A stretch of 64,000 nucleotides of DNA from Pseudomonadota bacterium (lineage in GTDB: Bacteria; Desulfobacterota; Binatia; Binatales; Binataceae), in assembly GCA_021324885.1 (NCBI GenBank), contig JAJPIF010000011.1:124001-188000 (forward strand). The letters run 5' to 3'. The position numbers and the translations under genes are program-made. Positions 24,704 to 33,436 of this stretch are shown here, piece by piece; positions within the stretch are counted from its first letter, which is position 1; every line of letters starts with the position of its first letter. The notes beneath the pieces were generated by a model, which worked only from the letters and a program-made list of their open reading frames with translations, was not told where the DNA came from and ran no database searches.

Positions 24704-26158
24704 TTGGCCAATTCAGGCGACCAACGAAAATCCGTAAGAAACGCCCGGTTGATATTCCTCACGGGAGAAACGGTCGGTAAAGCTTTCGCCCTGACGCGCA
24801 AAAAGACCACGATCGGGTCCGCTGAAGATAACGATTTGGTAATAAAGCGTGAGTTGATTTCACGCCATCATGCGCGCATTAAGCGGCGCCTTGGCCGCGG
24901 ATTTGTTCTGGAAGACCTTAACTCCACCAACGGCACCTTCCTCAACGGTCAGCGGCTGAAAAAACCGGCGCCGCTGTCGCGCGGGGATGAATTGCGCTTT
25001 GGCGATGCCGACCTGGCCTTTCTGCAATTGCCCGGCCGCGGAGCGTTTTCTCTGCGCACCGTAGTTGGAGTCCTGATCGTAGTGGCCTCGGTCAGTTTTG
25101 GCGCTGCTGAATATCTTGCCCGAATTGCGGAAATGCCTGCCCCGGCTGATCCTTCCAATCATGCGCTGACCCGGAATGCCGCGTTGCCAGAAAGTTCGGC
25201 TGCCGCCACACCCAAGGCTCCCGTTACTGCGGCGGCGCTCCAGCCAATTTCAACCCGGGAGCCGGCTGCCGGGATAAATTCTCGCGCTCGGCATGACTCG
25301 ACTGACGTTGCAAGTTCTGCTGATTTGCGTTCAACGCGTGCTGAAAGCTGGCTCGCGAGGCTCAACGGTTACAGAATACAAGCCGGATTGAAACCAGTTC
25401 GGGAAGATGTCGAATTTAGTCATGCGGAAGTGATGCATGCGCGGTATCTGGTGAAAAATTATGCCCGTTCTTTCCGCAGAGGTGAAAACCCAGGCGGCTC
25501 CATGCACACGGAAAATCCTGGAAATATCTGGTACAGCAGCAATGGCTTGGCGGCGGCAAAGAAGAGCGACTTGTACGAAGGTTGTGGGAGTCCGATCACC
25601 GCGGCGGCCGCGATAGACGGCTGGATTAGCGGATTATTTCACCGCGTGTCATTGTTGAATCCGAACTTGACCGGCGCGGCTTACGGATTGTACCAGGACG
25701 GGAGCGGGTGTTGGGTTGTCGGTATTGGCCTGCTGCCAGGTAAAGCTTCCAATTGGGACAGGCCGGTCAGATTCCCTGGCCCGGGGAGCAGGATTTTTAT
25801 GAATACCCTAACCCCCGGGGAATGGCCCGATCCGCTCGCCAACTGCCCGGATTACACCTACCCGTCGGGCTTTCCGATAACGATAGAATTCGGTTTCGGC
25901 AAAAGCCCGATCGTTCGCCGTGGCTTACTGCGCCACGATGGAGAGGTGCTTCCGGTTTGCCTTGTTTACCGGGACAACTATCAAAACAGCGATCTGAACG
26001 CTCAGGCATGGGGCAGGAGCGTTCTTAATGGATTTGGGGCCGCAGCAATGATTCCGCGCCGTGCGCTGGAGCCCGGAAAATATGATGTGGCGATGGAGAC
26101 AAGCAGGGGCGGATATGAATGGAGTTTTTGGATAATCAGGCGTTCGTCCGACCAGTGA
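24704..26158 (+). CDS. FHA domain - membrane span - CAP domain fusion
   Basis: About 484 residues from TTG 24704 (GAGGGAG upstream; the frame is open from ATG 24623). Residues about 20-110 form a forkhead-associated phosphothreonine-binding domain: TIGSAEDNDLV, ISRHHARI and NSTNGTFLNG are all intact. A hydrophobic helix (TVVGVLIVVASVSFGAAE) follows, then an Ala/Pro-rich linker, then a CAP/SCP-like domain (SWLARLNGYRIQAGLKPV, SHAEVMHARYL, MHTENPGN) with a further C-terminal beta region. FHA would be cytoplasmic and CAP periplasmic or outside, so the protein may transmit Ser/Thr phosphorylation across the membrane. No kinase gene is in view. Confidence 0.78.
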   Translation: MANSGDQRKSVRNARLIFLTGETVGKAFALTRKKTTIGSAEDNDLVIKRELISRHHARIKRRLGRGFVLEDLNSTNGTFLNGQRLKKPAPLSRGDELRFGDADLAFLQLPGRGAFSLRTVVGVLIVVASVSFGAAEYLARIAEMPAPADPSNHALTRNAALPESSAAATPKAPVTAAALQPISTREPAAGINSRARHDSTDVASSADLRSTRAESWLARLNGYRIQAGLKPVREDVEFSHAEVMHARYLVKNYARSFRRGENPGGSMHTENPGNIWYSSNGLAAAKKSDLYEGCGSPITAAAAIDGWISGLFHRVSLLNPNLTGAAYGLYQDGSGCWVVGIGLLPGKASNWDRPVRFPGPGSRIFMNTLTPGEWPDPLANCPDYTYPSGFPITIEFGFGKSPIVRRGLLRHDGEVLPVCLVYRDNYQNSDLNAQAWGRSVLNGFGAAAMIPRRALEPGKYDVAMETSRGGYEWSFWIIRRSSDQ

Positions 26159-26225
26159 GTGTGAGCGCCGATTATCACAAAAGGCCGTCGTGTGATTGGG
26201 GTCCGGCGCCCGCCTGCAACCGCCC

Positions 26226-27008
26226 TTATCTTAGCCGCAAAACGCTCAACAGCAATTCGACGACGATCAGCACCACGATCGCTGCTTCGAGCAGCACGAG
26301 GCGCCGATCGCGCGCCACATCGAGCAGCAGTTCGAGCGATTCCTGCACACTGCGCAGTTTCATTTCCAGCGCCGCGAACCGGTCGCCCAAATCGAATTCG
26401 GCGCGCAAGTCGTCGTAGATTCGATCCATCGCGGGGTCTTCCCAGGTTTCCTCCGGCTTGTCCAGCAGATGGAGCACGGCGAGGACCTCGGTGCGCGTGG
26501 AAATTGCCTCGCCGATAAAGCGGTGGAGCGGGCGGGTTCGAATCGCGACGGTGCCCCGTTTCTCCAGCCGATCGACCAGGCGGCTGGCGCGTTCGAACAG
26601 TTGGTCGACGAGTCGCTCGTAGTATTCCATCGCGGCGCTCTGGGCGACGGTTAAGGCCACCACGCCCGCGCGCGCCGGGGTCAGGCGGTCCACCTGGAGC
26701 ATCCCGTCGTGGATTCCGGTCACGCAGCGCGGATCCTCCAGCACGGAGTAGTCTTCGCGCACGGCCTGGGTGGTGAGTCCCGGCCGCGCCTGATGGAGGC
26801 GGGCCAGTTGCGCCTCGCGCTGTTCGGGGGTGACATCATAGGTTACTACCGCGCCGAACGGATAAATGAACATGCCGCCCGCGGGCGCAAGCGTCTGATA
26901 CATTCGGTGGGGCGTTACCCGGGCGTTGGGAAATGCGCTGGCAAGCTGCCTTAGCTGGAGATTTTCGACAAAAGCCACAGCATAGAATTGATGGATGCGG
27001 TCGGCCAC
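26226..27008 (-). CDS. RMD1/DUF155 family membrane protein
   Basis: 260 residues matching the RMD1/YagE (DUF155) family: GGMFIYPFGAVVTYDV in the N-terminal half, IAVLTVAQSAAMEYYE-like helix (ALTVAQSAAMEYYERL), then EAISTRTEVLAVLHLLDKPEETWEDP, ALEMKLRSVQESLELL and a single C-terminal membrane helix (LLEAAIVVLIVVELLLSVL). Eukaryotic relatives act in mitochondria and meiotic division; bacterial function is unclear. Convergent with the FHA-CAP gene and divergent from the radical-SAM gene. Confidence 0.87.
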   Translation of the reverse strand: MADRIHQFYAVAFVENLQLRQLASAFPNARVTPHRMYQTLAPAGGMFIYPFGAVVTYDVTPEQREAQLARLHQARPGLTTQAVREDYSVLEDPRCVTGIHDGMLQVDRLTPARAGVVALTVAQSAAMEYYERLVDQLFERASRLVDRLEKRGTVAIRTRPLHRFIGEAISTRTEVLAVLHLLDKPEETWEDPAMDRIYDDLRAEFDLGDRFAALEMKLRSVQESLELLLDVARDRRLVLLEAAIVVLIVVELLLSVLRLR

Positions 27009-27157
27009 GGCGCGATCTTACTGCAACCGGTGAGACCGGCGCCACCTTGAGTTCATCCGTTGTGGAGCGTGCCGGAGTTGAGTAAGCTGTGCGCGATGCC
27101 TTGCAAAAGCGCGCCCCAGGTGGGGATTCGCCATCCGGGAGGCGGCGGCGCATTTTC

Positions 27158-28924
27158 ATGAGCACGGTTAATCGCACGCGCCCGTCGAAATTCCTGCTCG
27201 AGTTGATCAAGCCGTCTCATTACGACGATGACGGCTACGTCATCCAGTGGTGGCGGGGATGGATACCGTCCAATTCGCTGTCGTGCCTGTATGGTCTGGC
27301 CAACGACGCCCAATCGCGCCGCGTCCTCGGCGCGGACGTGGAAATCGAGATCAGAGCGTACGACGAGACCAACTCCGTGCTGCCTTTGCGCAGGATTATC
27401 AGGCGTTTTGGCCGCAACGCCAACTGCGGAGCCGTCTTCCTGGTCGGCGTGCAATCCAATCAGTTCCCCCGCGCGATGGACCTTGCCAGGAGGCTGCGCC
27501 GCCATGGGATTGCGGTCGTGATCGGGGGTTTTCACGTCAGCGGTTCGATCGCGATGCTGCCCGGGATGCCGGCCGAGCTTAAGGAGGCGCTCGACCTCGG
27601 TATCACGCTGTTCGCCGGCGAAGCCGAAGGACGCATCGACGAAGTCCTGAAGGACGCGTATTACGGGCGGCTTAAGCCGGTTTACAATTTCATGGCGGAT
27701 TTGCCCGGTCTGGAGGGGCAGCCGCCGATTCACCTGCCAGCAAGTCTTATCCGCAACAACCTGGGCAACATCAGCTCCTTCGATGCGGGAAGGGGATGCC
27801 CCTTCAGTTGCAGCTTCTGCACTATCATCAACGTGCAGGGGCGCAAATCGCGTTACCGCACCGCCGACGATGTGGAAAAGGTGATCCGGACCAATCACGG
27901 CGCCGGGGTCAAGACCTACTTCATCACCGACGACAACTTCGCGCGCAATCGCAACTGGGAAGCGATCCTGGACCGGATCATCGAGTTGCGCGAGCGGGAT
28001 CGGCTGAAGATCCATCTCACGATCCAGGTTGATACTCTATGCCATAAGATTCCACGCTTTATCGAGAAGGCGGCGCGCGCGGGATGCAAGCGGGTTTTTA
28101 TCGGCCTTGAGAACATCAATCCCGACAGTCTCAAGGGCGCCTCCAAGGGCCAGAACCGGATCACCGAATATCGCGCGATGCTGCAGGCATGGCGCCGGGC
28201 CGGCGTCCTGACCTACGCGGGTTATATCCTGGGCTTTCCGGCCGATACCCCGGAAACGATCGCGCGCGATATCGCGATCATCCAGCGGGAATTGCCGATC
28301 GACATGCTGGAATTTTTCGTGCTGACGCCGCTGCCCGGATCCAAGGACCATCAGCAGGCGGTGGCGCGCGGGGAGCGGCTGGAGGCGGACCTCAATCGCT
28401 ACGACGCCGAACACGTCACCGCCGACCATCCGCTGATGACGGCGCAGCAATGGCAGTCCATTTACGATCGGGCCTGGCATCTTTATTACTCGCCGGCGCA
28501 TATCGAGACGCTGATCAAGCGGGCGATTGCGGACCGTATCAATCCCGCCCGGCTGACCTCGATGATTTTCACCTTCTACGCGAGCCATGCCTTCGAGCGG
28601 GTGCATCCCCTGCAAAGCGGCGCCTTTCGTCGCAAGCGGCGCCGCGACCGGCGTTGGGGACTGCCGCGGGAAAGCCCATTGGTCTTCTACCCGCGCCGGC
28701 TCAAGGAAATCGCCTGCACCTATGTTCCCGCATTGTGGTTTTTGTGGCGGCTGACCCGGCTGCGCCATCGGCTGGAGAAGGACCCGTCGACGCGCCATTA
28801 CACGGACCTTGCCATCACACCGCTGGAGAACGAACTCGACCACACCCTGGGCCTTTACGAGGCAACTGAGGGCGCGCGCAAGGTGGCCACCAGGGCCCGC
28901 GCCCGCGCCGCTGCAACCCCTTGA
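27158..28924 (+). CDS. B12-binding-type radical SAM enzyme
   Basis: About 588 residues from ATG 27158 (an in-frame GTG lies at 27089). The N-terminal domain has a Rossmann-like B12-binding pattern (RRLRRHGIAVVIGGFHVSG). The radical SAM core follows with CxxxCxxC, Cys214/218/221 in GCPFSCSFC, plus ITDDNFARNR, FIGLENINPDSL and YAGYILGFPADTPETI, all typical. Such enzymes use adenosyl radical, often with cobalamin, for methylation or complex rearrangement. The C-terminal 200 residues hold a helical extension common to this subfamily. Substrate unknown; neighbours (RMD1 and thiolase genes) do not point to a pathway. Confidence 0.9.
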   Translation: MSTVNRTRPSKFLLELIKPSHYDDDGYVIQWWRGWIPSNSLSCLYGLANDAQSRRVLGADVEIEIRAYDETNSVLPLRRIIRRFGRNANCGAVFLVGVQSNQFPRAMDLARRLRRHGIAVVIGGFHVSGSIAMLPGMPAELKEALDLGITLFAGEAEGRIDEVLKDAYYGRLKPVYNFMADLPGLEGQPPIHLPASLIRNNLGNISSFDAGRGCPFSCSFCTIINVQGRKSRYRTADDVEKVIRTNHGAGVKTYFITDDNFARNRNWEAILDRIIELRERDRLKIHLTIQVDTLCHKIPRFIEKAARAGCKRVFIGLENINPDSLKGASKGQNRITEYRAMLQAWRRAGVLTYAGYILGFPADTPETIARDIAIIQRELPIDMLEFFVLTPLPGSKDHQQAVARGERLEADLNRYDAEHVTADHPLMTAQQWQSIYDRAWHLYYSPAHIETLIKRAIADRINPARLTSMIFTFYASHAFERVHPLQSGAFRRKRRRDRRWGLPRESPLVFYPRRLKEIACTYVPALWFLWRLTRLRHRLEKDPSTRHYTDLAITPLENELDHTLGLYEATEGARKVATRARARAAATP

Positions 28925-29192
28925 TTGCGCCGCTCTGGTTTGACTTTGATACCGCCTCTGGCTTAAAGCCTCGCGCAGGAGACCAGGCTTGCCGCGTGGG
29001 ATTTCCCGGGGTTCGCTCCAAAGCCCGGCGAAGTTCGCCGCGCGCGGGAGGGCGGCAAGGGACTAATGTCGAACTGGTTTGGGCCAATGAGGCGCAACGG
29101 GCCTTTATGCTTGACCTGGCGCAACGGCAAACAAAGCTAAAGGACCGGCGCGTCGGTTTGCCGCTATCGTTTAGATGCAGAAGGAGGTTGCA

Positions 29193-30365
29193 ATGGCGGG
29201 TTCGCTCAAAGATCAGTCATGTATTGTCGGAATCGGTGAAAGCAAATACAGCCGGGGAACGCCCTACAGCGATCTCGAACTTGGTTTGCAGGCGTCGATG
29301 ACCGCGATCGAGGACGCCGGACTCAAGCCCAACGAGATCGACGCTATTGTCATTCCCGGCGGCTTCGGCACCACGGCGGGTGACTACGCCGCCTGCTTCG
29401 GAATCAAGGACCTGCGGTTTACCGCGTCGCTGGAGGAAATGGGCGGGGCGATGACGGTTAGCGCGGTCGAAACCGCGGCAATGGCGCTGGTGGCGGGAGT
29501 GGCCAATTACGTCCTGATTCCGTTCGTCGCGCGCTGGTATTCCGGAATGAAGGCGCGCGAGGGCACCGCCAATGAAGCCAGCCGTATCCCGGCCGCGGTC
29601 GCGGTGCGCGACTTTTATATGCCCTATGGGATGGGAGCGCCGCCGCAGTACTACTCCTGGATGTGCCAGCGGCACATGCTCGAATACGGCACCACCCACG
29701 AGCATCTGGGCACGATCGCGGTGACGATGCGCCGCCATGCCCAGCTTCATCCCAATGCCGTGATGCGCGACCGGCCGATGAGCCTCGACGATTACATGAA
29801 CTCGCGCTGGGTGACGTATCCCTATCATCTGCTGGATTGCTGCCTTGAGACCGACGGCGCGGCGGCGGTTGTCCTGACCACGCCCGAGCGCGCGCGCGAC
29901 CTCAAATCGCGGCCGGTTTATGTTGCGGGAATCGCCAGCGGCCATCCCTACCCGGCGCACGAAATACCCAATCGCAAGGAGATGTTCACGATCGGTTTGA
30001 CCCACGCCGCGCCGCGCGCCTTTTCGATGGCCGGCGTCACGCCGCAGGATTTGGATTTTGCCGAAATTTACGACTGCTTTACGTTTCAGACCTTGCAGCA
30101 AATCGAGGAGATGGGGCTGTGCAAACGCGGCGAAGGCGGTCCATTTGTAATGGGCGGGCGCATTGAACTGGGCGGCGAGATACCGATTAACACCCATGGC
30201 GGGCTGCTGTCGCAAGCCCATGTCTGCGCGATGAACCATATCGTCGAGGCGGTCTGCCAACTGCGCCACGACGCCGACCTGCGTCAGGTCAAGGATGCCG
30301 AGCTGGGCGCGGTCTGCGCATGGGGCGGCCACGGCCATGGATCAATCGCCGTATTGAGGAGGTAG
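29193..30365 (+). CDS. Thiolase-like / SCP2-type lipid-transfer protein (DUF35-associated)
   Basis: 390 residues from ATG 29193, set by AAGGAGG 5 bases upstream. The thiolase fold is clear: VGIGESKYSRGTPYSDLEL, LDCCLETDGAAAVVLT, FAEIYDCFTFQTLQQIE, INTHGGLLSQAHVCAM and CAWGGHGHGSIAVL. In the position of the usual nucleophilic cysteine the sequence reads LEEMGGAMTVSAVE, with no Cys, as in thiolase-like retro-aldolases rather than true acetyltransferases (inference). It is followed 2 bases later by a DUF35 gene; such pairs form complexes that process CoA thioesters, for example in steroid side-chain cleavage. Confidence 0.87.
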   Translation: MAGSLKDQSCIVGIGESKYSRGTPYSDLELGLQASMTAIEDAGLKPNEIDAIVIPGGFGTTAGDYAACFGIKDLRFTASLEEMGGAMTVSAVETAAMALVAGVANYVLIPFVARWYSGMKAREGTANEASRIPAAVAVRDFYMPYGMGAPPQYYSWMCQRHMLEYGTTHEHLGTIAVTMRRHAQLHPNAVMRDRPMSLDDYMNSRWVTYPYHLLDCCLETDGAAAVVLTTPERARDLKSRPVYVAGIASGHPYPAHEIPNRKEMFTIGLTHAAPRAFSMAGVTPQDLDFAEIYDCFTFQTLQQIEEMGLCKRGEGGPFVMGGRIELGGEIPINTHGGLLSQAHVCAMNHIVEAVCQLRHDADLRQVKDAELGAVCAWGGHGHGSIAVLRR

Positions 30366-30367
30366 CG

Positions 30368-30793
30368 ATGTCAACCGAAGCCGGCGCCTACGGCAAGCCA
30401 TTGCCGCTGATGCGGGGATACACCAAGGAATTTTACGATTTCTGCAAAAATCGCGAACTGCGCTTTCAGCGCTGCGCGAAGTGCGGCGCATGGCGCCATA
30501 CGCCGCGCCCGATGTGCGGCGAATGTCAGTCCCTGCAGTGGAGTTGGGAGAAGGTCAGCGGCAAGGGCAGGGTTTACACCTGGACGGTCACCTTTCAGCC
30601 GCTGTACCCACAGTTCAAGGACGACGTGCCGTATGCGGGCGTGATCGTGGAACTGGAGGAGGGACCCCGGATGGTAAGCTGGGTGACCGGAATCGATCCG
30701 ATGCAACTCAAGCTCAACCTGCCCGTCGAGGTCTGGTTCGACGATGTCACCCCGGAAGTAACTATTCCGAAGTTCAAGCCGATTAAGGCGTGA
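30368..30793 (+). CDS. Zn-ribbon/OB-fold protein (DUF35) partner of the thiolase
   Basis: 141 residues starting at ATG 30368 after GGAGG. An N-terminal helix (KEFYDFCKNRELRFQRC) is followed by a rubredoxin-like zinc ribbon (CAKCGAWRHTPRPMCGEC, two CxxC pairs) and an OB-fold (KGRVYTWTVTF, YAGVIVELEEGPRMVSWV). DUF35 proteins bind CoA substrates and are needed for activity of the adjacent thiolase-like enzyme; the 2-base spacing supports a stoichiometric complex. Confidence 0.93.
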   Translation: MSTEAGAYGKPLPLMRGYTKEFYDFCKNRELRFQRCAKCGAWRHTPRPMCGECQSLQWSWEKVSGKGRVYTWTVTFQPLYPQFKDDVPYAGVIVELEEGPRMVSWVTGIDPMQLKLNLPVEVWFDDVTPEVTIPKFKPIKA

Positions 30794-30867
30794 AGCCGTG
30801 CGCTCCATTGTGAATTTTCCGTCGCGAAGGCGATGCGGCTGGCGGCGGTCGGGAGTATATTGGGCTT

Positions 30868-31053
30868 ATGCGTTGTCCCATTTGCAAAAAACCGGCGGAG
30901 AACTCGCCGGCCAATCCGTTTCGTCCATTCTGCTCGGAGCGATGCCGGTTGGTTGACCTCGGAACATGGGCCGGCGAGGGCTATCGGATCCCCGGCGGAA
31001 AAGTCCCCGATCGCCAGCATCCTGACGACCGTTCCAGGAAAATACTGCATTAG
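30868..31053 (+). CDS. yacG: DNA gyrase inhibitor / zinc-binding protein YacG
   Basis: 61 residues with the YacG pattern: CPICKKP at the start, FCSERCRLVDLGTWAGEGYRIP in the middle (quoted as FCSERCRLVDLG ... EGYRIP). The four cysteines form one structural zinc site. The family binds GyrB and inhibits gyrase. It lies between the DUF35 gene and lpxA on the same strand. Length is typical for the family. Confidence 0.93.
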   Translation: MRCPICKKPAENSPANPFRPFCSERCRLVDLGTWAGEGYRIPGGKVPDRQHPDDRSRKILH

Positions 31054-31091
31054 GTCGCCAGCGGAGCGATCGTATCGGCCCAGGGTAAAGG

Positions 31092-31925
31092 ATGGCGGGA
31101 GGTTCTCGGCCAACACGCGGCGACCCCGTGGTGCATCCCAGCGCGGTGCTGGGAGAGGGGGTTGAACTGGATGACGGCGTCGAGGTCGGCCCTTTTTGCT
31201 TTCTGCAAGGGCGCATCCGCATCGGGGCCGGCACCTGCCTGATGAGCCATGTGACAATCCTGGGCAATACCGAAATCGGCCGCGACAACGTGCTTCATCC
31301 CAATGTCGTCATTGGCGATGAGCCGCAGGACATCAGCTACACGGGCGGGCCGCGAGCAGTCAGGATCGGCGACCGCAATATCTTTCGCGAAGGCGTCACG
31401 ATCCATCGTGGGAGCGAGAAGGGCGAGGTCACGATTGTCGGCAACGACAATTACTTCATGCAGAATTCGCATGCGGCGCACGATTGCCGGATCGGCAATT
31501 CGACGATTATCGCGGGCGGCGCGCTGCTCGCCGGATGGGTCGAAGTCGGTGATCGGGCACTGGTCTCCGGCAACTGCGTGGTTCATCAGTTCGTGCGCAT
31601 CGGACGGCTGTCGCTGATGCGGGGACTCAGCCGGACCAGCCGCGACATCCCCCCGTTCTGTATCGCCGACGGAACGCATACCGTGCACGCGGTGAACGTG
31701 CGCGGCCTGCAGCGCGCCGGTTGGAACACCGATCAGATTCGTGCGGTGCGCAACGCTTTCCGGCAGCTTTTTATGAGCCGGCGAAATCTTAAAGCAGCGG
31801 TTGAGGAAATGGTGAACCAGGGGCCGCTGGCCGCGGAAGTGATGGAGCTGATCGACTTCATCAGGAGTTCGCGTCGAGGCGTTGCCTTTGGTCCCCGCTC
31901 CACCGCTCCAGTGGCTGGCGATTAA
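31092..31925 (+). CDS. lpxA: UDP-N-acetylglucosamine acyltransferase
   Basis: 277 residues of left-handed beta-helix hexapeptide repeats (VHPSAVLGEGVELDDGVEVG and similar), ending in the helical C-terminal domain (NQIRAVRNAFRQLF-like: DQIRAVRNAFRQLF). The catalytic-histidine region NYFMQNSHAAHDCRIG and GDEPQDISYTGG mark it as LpxA, the enzyme that transfers a hydroxyacyl chain from ACP to UDP-GlcNAc, the first step of lipid A. This shows a diderm host. It is not surrounded by other lpx or fab genes; the next gene is convergent. Confidence 0.94.
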   Translation: MAGGSRPTRGDPVVHPSAVLGEGVELDDGVEVGPFCFLQGRIRIGAGTCLMSHVTILGNTEIGRDNVLHPNVVIGDEPQDISYTGGPRAVRIGDRNIFREGVTIHRGSEKGEVTIVGNDNYFMQNSHAAHDCRIGNSTIIAGGALLAGWVEVGDRALVSGNCVVHQFVRIGRLSLMRGLSRTSRDIPPFCIADGTHTVHAVNVRGLQRAGWNTDQIRAVRNAFRQLFMSRRNLKAAVEEMVNQGPLAAEVMELIDFIRSSRRGVAFGPRSTAPVAGD

Positions 31926-31937
31926 ACTTCGGTTGCT

Positions 31938-32819
31938 CTAATCAAGCGCGATCCGGGCCAGCACGCCGAAATGGTCGGACGCCCACAGCCATCCTCCGCC
32001 GGGCTGCGCGCAGGGGCGATCCAGAAACAAGCGGACCGATTCGATCCTGAAATCTCGCCCCTTACCCGGACGCAGGAAGACGTAATCGATGCGCTGGTTG
32101 GGCCGGGCTTCGGCGGCTTCGATATCCAGGTCGTGGCGATCGTTAGTGAAGCCAGGGGAGCTGCTGAAGGCGGCATGAAGATCGATGAACCCATTTTCCG
32201 TTAACGTGCGGATCGTGTCCGATTCGGGAACATCGTTGAAGTCGCCGCCGATCAGCACTGGATTGCGCGGATCGCTCGTGTGCCGCACCCATTGCAGCAG
32301 TTCCCGCGCCTGCTGGACTCGTATCGGTTCACCGCCCGAACTCTCGTCGCGATCCGTCAGATGAGTGGCGTAGGCTTCAAGTTCGATCCCGGGAGCCACT
32401 TTGTATCTGAGATGCAACGCGACGCGATCATCCGGTAGCCGATACTGTTGGCTGCCGACCGCCGCGCCGATCCGGACCTGAGCTGCGTACTTGAGTATTT
32501 CCGGCCCCCTGTCAGCGTGCTCGTGAAGGCTCATCAGGGCGATGCCTTCCTCGAATTTCCATTCGTCCTCGCCCAATCCGTCGGCGGGCGCGTAATGGAT
32601 CCGGTATGGAGCGCCTGCGCGGGTGCGATTGACCAATTCGTGGAGCTTGCGATCCATCTGACCGCAGGCCCGCGCACGGACTATCTCCTGGAGCGCGACG
32701 ATTCCTGGCTGTTCGGCCGCGATTGCGTTTGCCGCAATTTCCAGGCGGCGGTCCAGATGGCGGAAAGTGGGGAGATCGGAGAACAGGTTGAAGGTGAGGA
32801 AAGATACGCTCGCGCTCAT
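31938..32819 (-). CDS. Endonuclease/exonuclease/phosphatase-family protein
   Basis: 293 residues from ATG 32819 (AAGGAG upstream). EEP-fold motifs are all present: SFLTFNLFSDLP, IVALQEIV (catalytic Glu), YATHLTDRD, VLIGGDFNDVP (Asp/Asn), and at the end RIDYVFLRP and ASDHFGVLARI (Asp-His). These enzymes hydrolyse phosphodiesters in nucleic acids, phosphoinositides or sphingomyelin. No signal peptide is evident, so it is probably cytoplasmic. Convergent with lpxA and divergent from ccmE. Confidence 0.9.
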   Translation of the reverse strand: MSASVSFLTFNLFSDLPTFRHLDRRLEIAANAIAAEQPGIVALQEIVRARACGQMDRKLHELVNRTRAGAPYRIHYAPADGLGEDEWKFEEGIALMSLHEHADRGPEILKYAAQVRIGAAVGSQQYRLPDDRVALHLRYKVAPGIELEAYATHLTDRDESSGGEPIRVQQARELLQWVRHTSDPRNPVLIGGDFNDVPESDTIRTLTENGFIDLHAAFSSSPGFTNDRHDLDIEAAEARPNQRIDYVFLRPGKGRDFRIESVRLFLDRPCAQPGGGWLWASDHFGVLARIALD

Positions 32820-32989
32820 GGTTTGCGTTCTCCTTAATCGCACGTTGTCGCATCGTTTGGACGTGCGTATGCTCGGACAATTCTACCGCCAGGTACCCTT
32901 TTCGCGCTCCGTCCACAACGATGCAGCCGCCCGGTTTATTGCGCGCCTTCCTTGCGACGAAGTGGGGGGTGCGGTAGAGAATAAGGTCA

Positions 32990-33430
32990 ATGCGAATAAA
33001 ACCCCGGTTTCTGTTCGGCGGAGCGCTGATCGTCGCCGCGATTGCGTATCTGATCGTTATTGGAATCCGTAGCACTTCGGAATACTACCTGACAGTGGAC
33101 GAGGCCGCGGCCCGCCAAACCGAGCTGATGGGGCAGTCGATCCGGGTGGCCGGCCGGGTCAAGGCCGGCACCATCGAGTGGGATCCGACAAAATTGAAGC
33201 TAAGCTTTACAATCGTGCCGCCGCCTCAGGACGGCGCCGCCGTGCAGCCGGTCAGCATGCGTCCGGCGCAGGAGATCAGGGTCGTTTGTACGGGGGAACC
33301 CAAGCCTGACATGTTCGCTGCTGGGCGCGACGTTATTGTCGAAGGCCATTTGACGGCGCACAATTTCGTGACGGCCGACCAGGTGATGACCAGTTGCCCG
33401 TCGAAGTATCAGGCTAAGAAGGCGGGCTGA
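32990..33430 (+). CDS. ccmE: Cytochrome c maturation haem chaperone CcmE, Cys-type
   Basis: 146 residues: one N-terminal span (about 7-26) then the periplasmic OB-fold (GQSIRVAGRVKAGTIEW, VVCTGEPKPDMFAAGRDVIVEG). At the C-terminus the usual haem-binding His of HDExY is replaced: the sequence is TSCPSKY, i.e. Cys136-x3-Tyr140. This CxxxY form is known from Desulfovibrio-type and archaeal Ccm systems. The protein accepts haem from CcmC and delivers it to CcmF. First gene of an eight-gene operon. Confidence 0.95.
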   Translation: MRIKPRFLFGGALIVAAIAYLIVIGIRSTSEYYLTVDEAAARQTELMGQSIRVAGRVKAGTIEWDPTKLKLSFTIVPPPQDGAAVQPVSMRPAQEIRVVCTGEPKPDMFAAGRDVIVEGHLTAHNFVTADQVMTSCPSKYQAKKAG

Positions 33431-33436
33431 TTCCTG

